Positions 29,406 to 39,006 of a stretch of 64,000 bases of DNA are shown in pieces; position 1 is the first letter of the stretch, and every line of letters starts with the position of its first letter. Location of the stretch: the NCBI GenBank assembly GCA_902547925.1, contig CACCQD010000004.1, positions 1 through 64,000 of the forward strand, written 5' to 3'. A model generated the notes under the pieces. That model ran no database searches and was not told where the DNA came from. It was given only the letters and a program-made list of their open reading frames with translations. Source of the DNA: an uncultured SAR116 cluster alpha proteobacterium (GTDB taxonomy: Bacteria > Pseudomonadota > Alphaproteobacteria > Puniceispirillales > Puniceispirillaceae). A program made the translations under genes and the position numbers.

Positions 29406-30121
29406 ATGTATCTGCCAACGCATTTTGCCAAAACCGATGCCCGGAGCATCACCGGGTTGATCGCTGAATTCGCCTTGTCCACGCTAGTGGCAGGGATTGG
29501 TGATGGCGCGGAGGACAATCATCTTCCGGTATTGTTGCTGGGCGAGGACAGGCTGGTCGGGCATGTCGCGCTGGCGAGCATCGCCAGCTTGAGGATGGTG
29601 CGCCGATGATGGCAATTTTTCGGGGCGAGAGCAGCTATGTCTCGTCGAATTGGTATCCGACAAAAAAAGCGCATCACCGGCATGTGCCAACCTGGAACTA
29701 TGAGTTCTTCGTGTCCATGGCCGGATCAGCTTTCAACATGACAGCCGGACAAAACGCGCCGTCGTCGTCCGCTTGAGGAAAACCATGGAGACGCGAATCA
29801 ATGGCGGCGAGGCTGGCGCATGGCTGATGCGCCGGAAAATTTATCGAGGCCAATTTGGCCAATGTCGTGGTGTTCAGCATCCCGATCGAGCGGATTGTCG
29901 GCAAATCAAAGCTGAACCAGAACAGGGGGTCGGTCGACCATGAGGCAGTCAAACAGGTGATGGACGAGAGGGGCCACAAACGCCTTGTCAGCTGGATGAA
30001 AATGCATAAGGTGCATGCGGTGCCAGTATCACCCGCGCCTGACGGGGCAAACATGTCGGATATTTCAGACGGGGCGAAACCGGCTGACATATCAAAGCCA
30101 CCCGATCAGGACAAAAAATAA
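29406..30121 (+). pseudogene. Broken PaiB-family FMN-binding transcriptional regulator
   Basis: Frame 1 begins MYLPTHFAKTDARSITGLIAEFALSTLVAGIGDGAEDNHLPVLLLGEDRLVGHVA, a typical PaiB N-terminus. After a frameshift near 29605 another frame gives MMAIFRGESSYVSSNWYPTKKAHHRHVPTWNYEFFVS, also PaiB-like. Later IPIERIVGKSKLNQNRGSVDHEAV matches the PaiB C-terminal region. The middle is degraded, with TGA stops and missing sequence. The ATG at 29406 is the likely original start. Confidence 0.82.
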
Positions 30122-30522
30122 TCAACAATGCTTTAGAGATAGAGCACGGTGAAAATCATGTTGATCCATTTTAGTTGTTTTTTGGTGTGCAGCCTCGCGC
30201 AATAAACCCTTCTCAGGCAAAAAGGCAGACCAATGAACATGGTCCATGGGTGCCAGTCATTGATGATGGCAATCGTGCTGGCAAGGCCGAGGACCGGCGC
30301 CAGTCATCTGAGTTGTTGTTCATATTTTGCAAATGCCATGAGGCGCACACTTTACCTCCAAATGAAAAACATGCGATCAAAACAATGGCAGGCGCGTTAA
30401 TGATTTGCCGGTATCAGGAAGCGCCTCAGTGAAGAGCGGCTGGCAAAAGCGGCTGGCAGAAATGGTTGGCGCAGTTAGCTGATCGAACTGGCACACAGAG
30501 AGGATAAAAAGAGGATGCAGAA
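30122..30522. other. Spacer without a supported gene
   Basis: About 400 bp. One 85-codon ORF (30175-30432) has no recognisable motif, no clear ribosome binding site and an odd composition. I do not call it a gene. Confidence 0.5.
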
Positions 30523-31074
30523 ATGGCTGATGGGGTAAGTTATCTGTTGGTGGCATTGGAAATGGAGATGCCTGAAACAAGTGTGATACCGGCGGGCTTT
30601 GAGGTGTGTTTCACCGGTGTTGGCAAAATCAATGCCAGCCTTGCCGCTTCAAAAATCTGCGGCAGGCCTGATTGCCGGCGGGTGATCAATTATGGCACGG
30701 CGGGGACGCTGGATGCGGGGCTGGCAGGCCAGCTTGTGCGCGTGGCACGACTGGCGCAGCGCGATATGGATGCGCGGCCATTGGCACCTCTTGGCACAAC
30801 TCCGTTCGAGGAGGATGGCGGCATGATCGAGCTTGGCGGCGAGGGAGTCCTGCTCAGCACCGGTGATAATTTCGTCACTAGCCCACCCGCCCTCGTCAGC
30901 GACATTGTGGATATGGAGGGCTATGCCATCGCCAAAGCCTGTGCGCGCGCAACTGTGCCGTTTGAATGTTTCAAGTTTGTTACCGATCTGGCCGATAAAG
31001 AGGCGACAGCGAACTGGCGGGCGAATGTGGCCAAAGGGGGGTGGATGATGCTGGCAAAGCTGGCGACATTATAG
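30523..31074 (+). CDS. MTA/SAH nucleosidase-like phosphorylase family protein
   Basis: 183 aa, a short member of the PNP/UDP phosphorylase superfamily. Supporting motifs are FTGVGKINASLAASKI (substrate loop), INYGTAGTLDAGL, LLSTGDNFV and VDMEGYAIAKACARATVPFECFKFVTD, where the ME-E/D elements bind the ribose and base. The likely reaction is hydrolysis of methylthioadenosine, S-adenosylhomocysteine or a related nucleoside. The substrate cannot be fixed from sequence. It lies between two pseudogenes but is itself intact. Confidence 0.82.
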   Translation: MADGVSYLLVALEMEMPETSVIPAGFEVCFTGVGKINASLAASKICGRPDCRRVINYGTAGTLDAGLAGQLVRVARLAQRDMDARPLAPLGTTPFEEDGGMIELGGEGVLLSTGDNFVTSPPALVSDIVDMEGYAIAKACARATVPFECFKFVTDLADKEATANWRANVAKGGWMMLAKLATL

Positions 31075-31116
31075 GCGCGGCGGAGATGCCTTGCTGAAAT
31101 GGGTGCTGGCTGGCGG

Positions 31117-31749
31117 TCAGGTGGCCTGAAGCCCCGCTGTCACAACAACAAGCAGGAGCAGGACAACGCGGCTGCCGCTTTTCAGCATGGCCAGGTGCCG
31201 TGGTTTGCTCGGGCGGGCGCGCAGATGGCTGGCAAGAAGCGCATAGGCAAGCGCATTGGCCGCGCCAAACAGAACGAAGGTCGGGATCATGATAGAGAAT
31301 TGCGGCAATAGCGGGTGGTCAGGCGTGATGAAATGCGGCACAAAGGCGATGAAAAAACCGATCGATTTGGGATTGAACAGGATGACGATGGCGGCATCAC
31401 GAAAGGCCTAGGACGCAGACAGAGTGAGCGTGCCCGCAATCATTGGTGACGCCTGGCTGCCGCGCAGAATCATCCGCAGCCCAAGCTAGCAAAGATAGAG
31501 CGCGCCAAACCATTTCAACGTTGTGAACAGCGTCGAGGACACCAGAATCAGCGCTCCAAGACTAAGCAGTGAGGAGGTCATCGCAAGCAGTTCACCAAGC
31601 ACAACCCTCGCCAAGATGGCGAGCGCGGTGCGCCACCCATGGGCCAGCGCCTGCGAGACGACAAGCAGAATTGTCGGGCCGGGGATGATCAGGACAAAAA
31701 TAGTGGTGGCTTTAAAGGCGACCCAGTGATCAAATGACAAACAGGACAC
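31117..31749 (-). pseudogene. LysE-family amino acid exporter gene with two in-frame amber codons
   Basis: A single frame of about 211 codons is LysE/RhtB-like throughout. The blocks are HWVAFKATTIFVLIIPGPTILLVVSQALAHGWRTALA, LKWFGALYLC*LGLRMILRG, S*AFRDAAIVILFNPKSIGFFIAFVPHF and FVLFGAANALAYALLA. The only lesions are two TAG codons, at 31486-31488 and about 75 nt further along the gene. No frameshift or deletion is evident, so inactivation looks recent. An alternative is readthrough, for which there is no evidence. Confidence 0.8.
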
Positions 31750-32281
31750 CGTGCTGTGAAATGATCCGTCTAAATGTGACCAGTCTGAATGTGATCAGTC
31801 TGGAGGCGGGAAAATTTTTCTCCTATCTTGAATGACATTGACAATTTGTCGATAAAATATAAACGTAAGAGCATGGTTTTTTTGGAGACATGATCTTTTT
31901 GGGGCTAGTTTTTTTGGGGTGCGCGCCCAGTGGGAAAATCACCCCGTCTGGAAAGGCGTTGTCAAAACACCAAACAGGAACACCAAACCAAAACGTCAAA
32001 CATGAACGTCACTTGTTAACGCCACATAGAAACGCCAAGCAGCAGGCGTTGAGAGGGTGTCAGCCAGACAAGGGGTGGGCGCGTAAGCGAGCAGGGAGTG
32101 AGCGAAAGCAAGAACTGACAGAACCATCAGGAGCGGCGGCGCGCGGAAGTCAATTTGTTTGATCAATGGCAGAGGCTGAGAGCGGGAACCGAGAGCGGGA
32201 ACCTAGAGCAGGGCCAATAATTTTAGCCATGGGTAGACGCCGAGAACGCGGGCTGGGAGCCATGTACTGGGGATAGTCACG
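31750..32281. other. Spacer without a supported gene, rich in short repeats
   Basis: About 530 bp. It contains repeats such as AACACCAAAC (around 31966-31990) and AGAGCGGGAACC (around 32178-32205). The 90-codon ORF at 31890 has no family features. Confidence 0.5.
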
Positions 32282-32299
32282 TTGAATGGAATAAACGGA

Positions 32300-35200
32300 A
32301 TGAACGGAATGAATGGGATGATGGCGCAAAAAGAGGGTGGCTGGCAATTCTGGGTGGACCGGGGCGGCACTTTTACCGATGTGGTGGCGCGGGCACCGGA
32401 TGGCACGCTGAAAACGCACAAGCTGCTGTCGGAAAATCCCGAAGCCTATGAGGATGCGGCGTTGCAGGGAATCCGGGACATGCTAGCGCTAGGCGATGAC
32501 GCGCCGATCCCCGAGGCCGCGATCGAGGCGGTGAAGATGGGAACAACGGTGGCGACCAACGCGTTGTTGGAGCGCAAGGGCGAACGGACGCTGCTGGTGG
32601 TGACAAAAGGGTTCCGTGACCAATTGCGGATTGCCTATCAGGCACGGCCCCGGCTGTTTGACATGAATATCGTGCTGCCGGAAATGCTGTATGAGCGGAT
32701 CGAGGAAGCCGATGAGCGTGTCGATGCGCGCGATCAGGTGTTGGTGCCGCTGGATGCCGAGGGGCTGCAAGGCCAGTTGCAGGCCGCCTATGATGATGGC
32801 ATCCGGTCAATTGCGATTGTGCTGATGCATGGCTACCGCGTGCATGACCATGAAAAACAGATTGCAGCAATGGCGCGCAAGATCGGCTTTGGGCAAATCT
32901 CGACAAGCCACGAGACAAGCTCGATGATCAAATTTGTCGGACGCGGCGATACCACCGTTGCCGATGCTTATCTCTCGCCAATCCTGCGCCGCTATATCGA
33001 CCGGATCGCCAAGGCGCTTGGCACTGTTAATCTACAGATGATGCAGTCGAATGGCGGCCTGACCGGGGCCAATCTGTTTCAGGGCAAGGATGCCATCCTG
33101 TCCGGCCCGGCAGGCGGTATTGTCGGCGCGGTGAAAACGGCGGAGCAGGCCGGTTTTGACAAGGTGATCACTTTTGATATGGGCGGCACCTCAACCGACG
33201 TGGCGCATTATAACAATGCCTATGAGCGGGTTTTCGAGACATTGGTTGCCGGGGTGCGGATCCATGCGCCGATGCTGTTGATCCATACGGTGGCGGCGGG
33301 TGGTGGTTCGCTTTGCCAGTTTGACGGGGCGCGGTTTCGCGTTGGCCCGGAGAGTGCGGGCGCCAATCCGGGGCCAGCCTGTTACCGGCGCGGCGGCCCG
33401 CTGGCGGTGACCGATTGCAATGTGATGCTTGGCAAGTTGCAGACAGATTTCTTTCCCTCGGTATTTGGCCCAGACCAGAATGAAAAGCTGGATGCCGAGG
33501 TGGTGCGCCAGAAATTCGCCAGCCTTGCCGCCGAGTTCTCGGTAGCGACCGGTGCTGACCGCAGCGCCGAGCAGATTGCTGACGGGTTTTTGCGGATCGC
33601 CGTCGAAAATATGGCAAACGCGATCAAGAAAATCTCGGTTCAACGCGGCTATGATTTGACCGATTATGCGCTGCAATGTTTTGGCGGTGCGGGGGGACAG
33701 CATGCCTGTCTGATTGCTGATGTTCTGGGAATGAATGTCGTTCTGGTGCATCCCTTTGCCGGAGTGCTGTCCGCCTATGGCATGGGGCTGGCTGATGTGC
33801 GGGCGCTGCGCGAGCGGACGGTCGAGGCACGGCTTGACGAGGAGGTGGTGCCGCGCCTGGTGGGGGAGCTTGATGAGCTGGCAGCGGTGGCAGAAAACGA
33901 GGTGTTGGAACAAAAGATCGCGCCAGAAAAAATTGAAATAAAACGATTTGTTCATCTGCGTTATGATGGATCAGACACCTCGCTTGAGGTGCAGTTTGGC
34001 CCGGTGCCGGAGATGGTCAGCGCCTATGAGGCAGCCTATCGCGCACGTTTTGGCTTTGTAATGCCGGGCAAGGGCGTGATTGCCGCAACGATCTCGGTGG
34101 AGGCGATTGGCCACACATTTGATCTGGAAAGCGAAACGCTGGCGGTGAGTGGTGAGGCCGCACCGATCAGCAGTGCCGAAGCCTATATGGGTGGCGATTT
34201 TGTCAATGCGCCCATCTATGACCGCGACACGGTGCCGGCGGGAAGTCGGATTGACGGGCCAGCGCTGATCATTGAGGCAACGGGAACAACGATTGTCGAG
34301 CCCGGCTGGCAGGCGGAAATGACGGCGCTCGGCAATCTGGTGCTGCGCCGCGTGGTGGCCCGGGTGGCCCAGGTGGCGATCGGCACGACAAGTGATCCGG
34401 TGATGCTCGAGGTGTTCAATAATCTGTTCATGTCGATTGCCGAACAGATGGGCTTTACGCTGCAGAACACGGCGCTGTCGGTCAATGTCAAGGAACGGCT
34501 GGATTTTTCCTGTGCGATTTTCGATGCGACAGGATCGTTGATCGCCAATGCACCGCACATGCCGGTGCATCTTGGCTCTATGGGCGAGTCGGTGCGGGCA
34601 GTGATCCGGGACAATGAGGGGGCGATCAATGAGGGTGACGGATTTGTTCTGAACAATCCCTATAATGGCGGCACGCATCTGCCCGATATCACCGTGGTCA
34701 CGCCGGTGTTCGATCAGGGCGAGATTCTGTTTTTTGTCGCGTGCCGGGGTCATCATCCCGATGTTGGCGGCAAAACACCCGGATCGGCACCACCAGACTC
34801 TGCGCATATTGATGAGGAAGGTGTGCTGATCAACAATTTCAAGTTGGTCGATGGCGGTGAATACCGTGAAGCGGAAATGGTGGAGGTTCTGAACGACGCG
34901 CTGTATCCGGCGCGCAATCCAAAGCAGAATATCGCCGATCTAAGGGCGCAGCTGGCAGCGAATGAGAAGGGCGTTCAGGAGCTGCACAAGATGGTTGCGC
35001 ATTATGGGATGGAGACGGTGCTGGCCTATATGGGGCATGTGCAGGACAATGCTGAGGAATCGGTGCGCAGGGTGATTGATGTGCTGCGGGATGGCAGCTT
35101 CACGTATCCCATGGATAATGGCCAGCAGGTGAGCGTGGCGATCTCTATTGACCGGGAAAACCGCTCAGCCAAGGTTGATTTTACCGGAACCAGCAAGCAG

Positions 35201-35989
35201 GGCGCGAATAATTTCAACGCACCGGCGGCGGTGTGCCGGGCGGCGGTGCTCTATGTGTTCCGCACGCTGGTCAATGATGATATCCCGATGAATGAGGGCT
35301 GTCTGAAGCCAGTCGAGATCATCCTCCCCGATGATTGCATGCTGCGCGCGCAATATCCAGCGGCGGTGATTGCCGGTAATGTTGAAACCTCGCAGATTGT
35401 CACGGATACGCTGTATGGCGCGCTGGGGGTGATGGCGGCGGCGCAAGGAACGATGAATAATTTCATCTATGGCAACGAAGATTATCAATATTATGAAACG
35501 CTGTGTGGTGGCTCCGGGGCCGGTCCCGATTTCGATGGGGCAGACGCTGTTCACACGCATATGACGAACAGCCGTCTGACAGACCCGGAGGTGCTGGAAT
35601 GGCGTTATCCGGTGCTGTTGGAGAGTTTTGAGGTGCGCACCGGGTCCGGCGGGCGTGGCCGGCATCATGGCGGTGATGGGGTGCGGCGGCGAATACGTTT
35701 TCTGGAGGAGATGGACGCGGTGATCCTGGCCAACCACCGGATCGTGCCGCCCTATGGCATGGCTGGCGGCGGCGCGGCAGCGGTCGGGCGCAACTGGGTT
35801 GAGCGTGTCGATGGCAGTGTTGAGGAATTGACGGCAACCGATCTCCGATTGATGCAGCCGGGCGATGTGTTCGTTATCGAAACGCCGGGCGGTGGCGGGT
35901 TTGGTCCAGAAGAAGCGGGTCCGACAGGGGCGGATCAAGCGGAAGGCGAACAGGGTAAAGACCGACAGGGGAAAGGAGAGCCAAAATGA
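32300..35989 (+). CDS. 5-oxoprolinase / hydantoinase A-B fusion (ATP-hydrolysing)
   Basis: About 1229 aa, a full OPLAH-type fusion. It has Hydant_A_N (FWVDRGGTFTDVVARAPDG), a hydantoinase A ATPase core (GPAGGIVGAVKTAEQ, VITFDMGGTSTDVAHY, CFGGAGGQHACLIADVLGM), and hydantoinase B from about residue 695 (DPVMLEVFNNLFMSIAEQMGFTLQ, NNPYNGGTHLPDITVVTPVF, GSGGRGRHHGGDGVRR). The likely reaction is ATP-dependent opening of 5-oxoproline or a hydantoin-like lactam. The start is ambiguous. A 9-bp repeat encodes MNG-ING-MNG-MNG-MM, so ATG 32300, 32309, 32318 or 32321 are all possible. The stop overlaps the next ATG (ATGA). Confidence 0.9.
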   Translation: MNGMNGMMAQKEGGWQFWVDRGGTFTDVVARAPDGTLKTHKLLSENPEAYEDAALQGIRDMLALGDDAPIPEAAIEAVKMGTTVATNALLERKGERTLLVVTKGFRDQLRIAYQARPRLFDMNIVLPEMLYERIEEADERVDARDQVLVPLDAEGLQGQLQAAYDDGIRSIAIVLMHGYRVHDHEKQIAAMARKIGFGQISTSHETSSMIKFVGRGDTTVADAYLSPILRRYIDRIAKALGTVNLQMMQSNGGLTGANLFQGKDAILSGPAGGIVGAVKTAEQAGFDKVITFDMGGTSTDVAHYNNAYERVFETLVAGVRIHAPMLLIHTVAAGGGSLCQFDGARFRVGPESAGANPGPACYRRGGPLAVTDCNVMLGKLQTDFFPSVFGPDQNEKLDAEVVRQKFASLAAEFSVATGADRSAEQIADGFLRIAVENMANAIKKISVQRGYDLTDYALQCFGGAGGQHACLIADVLGMNVVLVHPFAGVLSAYGMGLADVRALRERTVEARLDEEVVPRLVGELDELAAVAENEVLEQKIAPEKIEIKRFVHLRYDGSDTSLEVQFGPVPEMVSAYEAAYRARFGFVMPGKGVIAATISVEAIGHTFDLESETLAVSGEAAPISSAEAYMGGDFVNAPIYDRDTVPAGSRIDGPALIIEATGTTIVEPGWQAEMTALGNLVLRRVVARVAQVAIGTTSDPVMLEVFNNLFMSIAEQMGFTLQNTALSVNVKERLDFSCAIFDATGSLIANAPHMPVHLGSMGESVRAVIRDNEGAINEGDGFVLNNPYNGGTHLPDITVVTPVFDQGEILFFVACRGHHPDVGGKTPGSAPPDSAHIDEEGVLINNFKLVDGGEYREAEMVEVLNDALYPARNPKQNIADLRAQLAANEKGVQELHKMVAHYGMETVLAYMGHVQDNAEESVRRVIDVLRDGSFTYPMDNGQQVSVAISIDRENRSAKVDFTGTSKQGANNFNAPAAVCRAAVLYVFRTLVNDDIPMNEGCLKPVEIILPDDCMLRAQYPAAVIAGNVETSQIVTDTLYGALGVMAAAQGTMNNFIYGNEDYQYYETLCGGSGAGPDFDGADAVHTHMTNSRLTDPEVLEWRYPVLLESFEVRTGSGGRGRHHGGDGVRRRIRFLEEMDAVILANHRIVPPYGMAGGGAAAVGRNWVERVDGSVEELTATDLRLMQPGDVFVIETPGGGGFGPEEAGPTGADQAEGEQGKDRQGKGEPK

Positions 35990-36516
35990 GCCCGGAGCGT
36001 TCCAGAATTGTCTCGTCAGCGCATCTTGTCTCGGACAGCGCGGCAGAGCTGAGCGAGGTCGAATATGGCCTGATCGTCGCCAGTAACGCCTTTGGGCTGT
36101 GGTGCGTGCGGGGGACCGCAGCGGCGATTGCCGAATTTCCGGTGGCCGCTGATTTGGGGGTGTTGGATGTGTTGTGCCTGCACTCGGTCAATCATCGGGG
36201 GCGCGAGAAAAAGCTGGCCGATATCTGTTTCAAACTGAATATTGAGGAAACGCATCTGGTCAATTATGCGCTGAAGAAGCTGGTCAAGGCGGGGCTTGTC
36301 GGGGGCCGCAAACAGGGCAAGGAAGTGCTTTATGCAACAAGCGACATGGGCAAGGCGTTGTGTCTGCGCTATCGCGAGATACGCGAGGCCTGTCTTGTCG
36401 ATGCGTTTTCTGCGCTTGGCGAAATTGATGCCGAGAGTCTGGCCGATCTGGCGCGGCAATTGCGCGTACTGTCCGGGCTATATGGGCAGGCCGCCCGCAG
36501 CGCAACCAATCTATAG
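35986..36516 (+). CDS. MarR-like winged-helix transcriptional regulator
   Basis: 176 aa. The central part (FPVAADLGVLDVLCLHSVNHRGREKKLADICFKLNIEETHLVNYALKKLVKAGLVGGRKQGKEVLYATSDMGKALC) is a winged helix with a recognition helix around ETHLVNYALKKLVKAGLV and a basic wing. It starts inside the hydantoinase stop (ATGA overlap at 35986), so the two are co-translated. It probably controls this operon in response to its substrate. The ligand is unknown. Confidence 0.78.
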   Translation: MSPERSRIVSSAHLVSDSAAELSEVEYGLIVASNAFGLWCVRGTAAAIAEFPVAADLGVLDVLCLHSVNHRGREKKLADICFKLNIEETHLVNYALKKLVKAGLVGGRKQGKEVLYATSDMGKALCLRYREIREACLVDAFSALGEIDAESLADLARQLRVLSGLYGQAARSATNL

Positions 36517-36566
36517 CCGGAACAAATGCGGGAGCAAATACGGGAATGGACTCGGGAACAGATGTT

Positions 36567-37544
36567 ATGAGGGCTGTCTGGTATGAGAGCAATGGGCCGG
36601 CAGGAGAGGTGCTGGTCACTGGCGAGATGGCGCGGCCAGAACCAAAGGAAGACGAGGTGTTGGTGCGGCTTCATGCAAGCGGGATAAACCCGTCTGACGT
36701 GAAAGCGCGTGCTGGCGCGCGGCCGATGGCGTTTGACAGGGTGATCCCACATAGTGACGGGGCCGGTGTGGTTGAGGCTGTTGGCGAGGCGATTGGTGAC
36801 TTTGATGTTGGTGCCCGGGTGTTTATCCGCAATGGCCAATGGCGGCGGGCTCTGGGAAGCGCGGCGGCGTACATCGCGCTTGATGCCGGGCTGGTGCATC
36901 CGCTGCCGGATGCGGTGTCTTTTGAGGTGGGGGCAAGCCTTGGCATTCCAGGCATGACCGCAGCGCATGCGGTGCTAAAGGACGGGCCGGTTGATGGTGC
37001 CAGCCTGTTGGTGCAGGGCGGCGGCGGGACGGTGGCGCGTCTGGCGGTGCAGATTGCGCGGGCCAGCGGGGCACGGGTAATCACGACAAGCAGCCGCGCC
37101 GACCAGCGCCGGCGGCTGATCGGGCTTGGTGCAAGCGCGGCGCTTGATTACCGTGACCCGGAGTTGGCGCACCAGATCATCGCGGCAAATGGCGGGCGAC
37201 CAATTGACCGGGTGATTGACGCCGAGGTCGGTGCCAATCTTGACACCAGTCTGGAGGTACTGCGTGAGGGTGGGATGATTGCCGGTTATGGCTCAGTCAA
37301 ACACCCAAACCCGGAACTTCCATTTATTAAAATGATGTTTAAAAACATAACCTTGTCATCTATTCTTGTGTATCTGCTTGAAGATGATGACGCGGCACGC
37401 TATGCGGCTATTCTGGGGAAGATGCTGAGCGCGGAGACAGTCCAGCTGTCGGTGGCGGCGGCGCTGGGTCTGGAGGAGGCGGTGCAGGCGCATGAGATGG
37501 TCGAGGCCGGCAACCGCGATGGGGCTGTGGTGCTGATGGTCTAG
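36567..37544 (+). CDS. Zinc-independent NADPH:quinone reductase-like oxidoreductase (MDR family)
   Basis: 325 aa from ATG 36567 (MRAVWYESNGPAGEVL); the track start at 36546 is also possible. The GroES-like N-terminal domain (VLVRLHASGINPSDVKARAG) and the Rossmann fold with VQGGGGTVARLAVQIARASGARVITTSSR are clear. Zinc-binding Cys residues are absent, as in quinone oxidoreductases (QOR). It follows the regulator by 50 bp and may belong to the same operon. Confidence 0.88.
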   Translation: MRAVWYESNGPAGEVLVTGEMARPEPKEDEVLVRLHASGINPSDVKARAGARPMAFDRVIPHSDGAGVVEAVGEAIGDFDVGARVFIRNGQWRRALGSAAAYIALDAGLVHPLPDAVSFEVGASLGIPGMTAAHAVLKDGPVDGASLLVQGGGGTVARLAVQIARASGARVITTSSRADQRRRLIGLGASAALDYRDPELAHQIIAANGGRPIDRVIDAEVGANLDTSLEVLREGGMIAGYGSVKHPNPELPFIKMMFKNITLSSILVYLLEDDDAARYAAILGKMLSAETVQLSVAAALGLEEAVQAHEMVEAGNRDGAVVLMV

Positions 37545-37698
37545 GCGCGCCCGGGACGCCCAGCTTCGGGCAGACGCGGGAGAGGCGCGGGAAATGGCTT
37601 TGGCTTGTAAAGCCGGTGTCATTTGGGTACATCATAGGCAAGAGTTTATGATTAACTCAACCGCTACCCCGGTTGCTAACCCTTGCTGGAAAATCCCT

Positions 37699-39006
37699 AT
37701 GAATGAGCAGAAATCTGTGTTGAAAATCGGCATTGCCGGTCTTGGTGTTGTTGGCGGTGAAGTGGCACGGCAATTGACGGCGCGCAGTGCAGCGCTTGGC
37801 GCGGCGGCGGGGTGCGCATTGCAGCTCATCGCGGTTGCCGCCCGGGACCGCACGGCAGATCGCGGGTTTGATGCCTCGGCGATGATCTGGGTGGAAAATG
37901 CCGCTGATATGGCGGCGATTGACGAGCTGGATATTATTGTCGAGATGATTGGCGGCAGCAAGGGTGTGGCGCTTGATCTGGTACGCTCTGCGCTCCGCGC
38001 TGGCAAGCATGTGGTGACAGCGAACAAGGCGTTGCTGGCGCATCATGGAGCCGAGCTGGCTGGGCTTGCCGAGGAGAATGATGTCGGGCTGTTGTTTGAA
38101 GCGTCGGTGGCGGGCGGCATTCCGGCAATCAAGACGCTGCGCGAGGGGTTGGGGGGCAATGAGTTCAGCCGTGTGTCAGGGATTTTGAATGGTACCTGCA
38201 ATTACATTTTGACCCGGATGGAGAAAACCGGCGAGGCGTTTGATGACGTGCTGGCCGATGCGCAGAAACTGGGTTATGCTGAAGCTGAGCCGTCTCTCGA
38301 CGTTGATGGCATTGATGCGGCGCATAAGCTGACGCTGCTAGGGGCGATCGCCTTTGGTCAGAAGCCACGCTTTGAGGCGGTGTCGATACAGGGGATACGC
38401 GATGTTGCGGCGGTTGATTTCACCTATGCCAACAAGCTGGGCTTTCGGATCAAGCTGGTTGGGGTTGCCGAACCTGGGATTGCGCCGCGCATGCAGACCT
38501 GTCTGTTGCCGCTGAATTGCCAGCTGGCGAAGGTGAATGGTGTGTTGAATGCGGTCGAGTTTCACGGCACGCCGATTGGCGGCACCCTGTCGATCGGGCC
38601 GGGGGCCGGGGCCGGGGCGACCGCATCTGCGGTGCTGGCCGATCTGATTGATATTGGCCGGGGGCGGATCACGCTGCCATTTGGCCGGCCGGTGGCCGAG
38701 CTGGTGGAAATTGATGAGGCCACACAGCGCGATGGCGATGACACGCCGTTCTATGTGCGCCTGATGGTGGTCGATCAGCCGGGGGTTCTGGCCGATGTAA
38801 CGAAAATGTTGCAGACGCACCAGATTTCGGTGGAGAGTTTGTTACAGCAGGGCCGCGCCCCCGATGATGTGGTGCCACTGGTGATGACAACACATGAGAC
38901 AAGCGGAGCGGTGCTGGCGTCCGCTCTAACGGCGATCGAGGGGCTGGCCGTGGTGCGCGCCAAGCCGGTGGCGATGCCGATACTGCCGGATGAGGTGGAG
39001 GGCTAG
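37699..39006 (+). CDS. hom: Homoserine dehydrogenase
   Basis: NAD(P)-dependent reduction of aspartate semialdehyde to homoserine, for threonine and methionine synthesis. The protein is 435 aa from ATG 37699 (MNEQKSVLKIGIAGLGVVGGEVARQL). The nucleotide-binding GLGVVGG, catalytic NGTCNYILTRME and YAEAEPSLDVDGIDAAHKL are present, with a C-terminal ACT domain (LMVVDQPGVLADVTKMLQTHQISVESLLQ) for feedback control. recJ begins at the base after its stop. The glpX gene often found between them is absent. Confidence 0.96.
   Translation: MNEQKSVLKIGIAGLGVVGGEVARQLTARSAALGAAAGCALQLIAVAARDRTADRGFDASAMIWVENAADMAAIDELDIIVEMIGGSKGVALDLVRSALRAGKHVVTANKALLAHHGAELAGLAEENDVGLLFEASVAGGIPAIKTLREGLGGNEFSRVSGILNGTCNYILTRMEKTGEAFDDVLADAQKLGYAEAEPSLDVDGIDAAHKLTLLGAIAFGQKPRFEAVSIQGIRDVAAVDFTYANKLGFRIKLVGVAEPGIAPRMQTCLLPLNCQLAKVNGVLNAVEFHGTPIGGTLSIGPGAGAGATASAVLADLIDIGRGRITLPFGRPVAELVEIDEATQRDGDDTPFYVRLMVVDQPGVLADVTKMLQTHQISVESLLQQGRAPDDVVPLVMTTHETSGAVLASALTAIEGLAVVRAKPVAMPILPDEVEG

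Noticed and set aside
30175-30432. 85-codon ORF in the PaiB-nucleosidase spacer
   Set aside because: No ribosome binding site, no domain pattern, and it lies in a decaying region.
31117-31749. Programmed recoding (pyrrolysine or similar) of the two amber codons in lysE
   Set aside because: No recoding machinery or conserved element is visible, and neighbouring genes are plainly pseudogenes, so simple decay is more likely.
32282-32320. Tandem GGAATGAAC repeats as a regulatory iteron or origin-like element
   Set aside because: They are in frame, encode MNG units at the hydantoinase start and fit the general pattern of short repeat expansion; nothing else suggests replication control.
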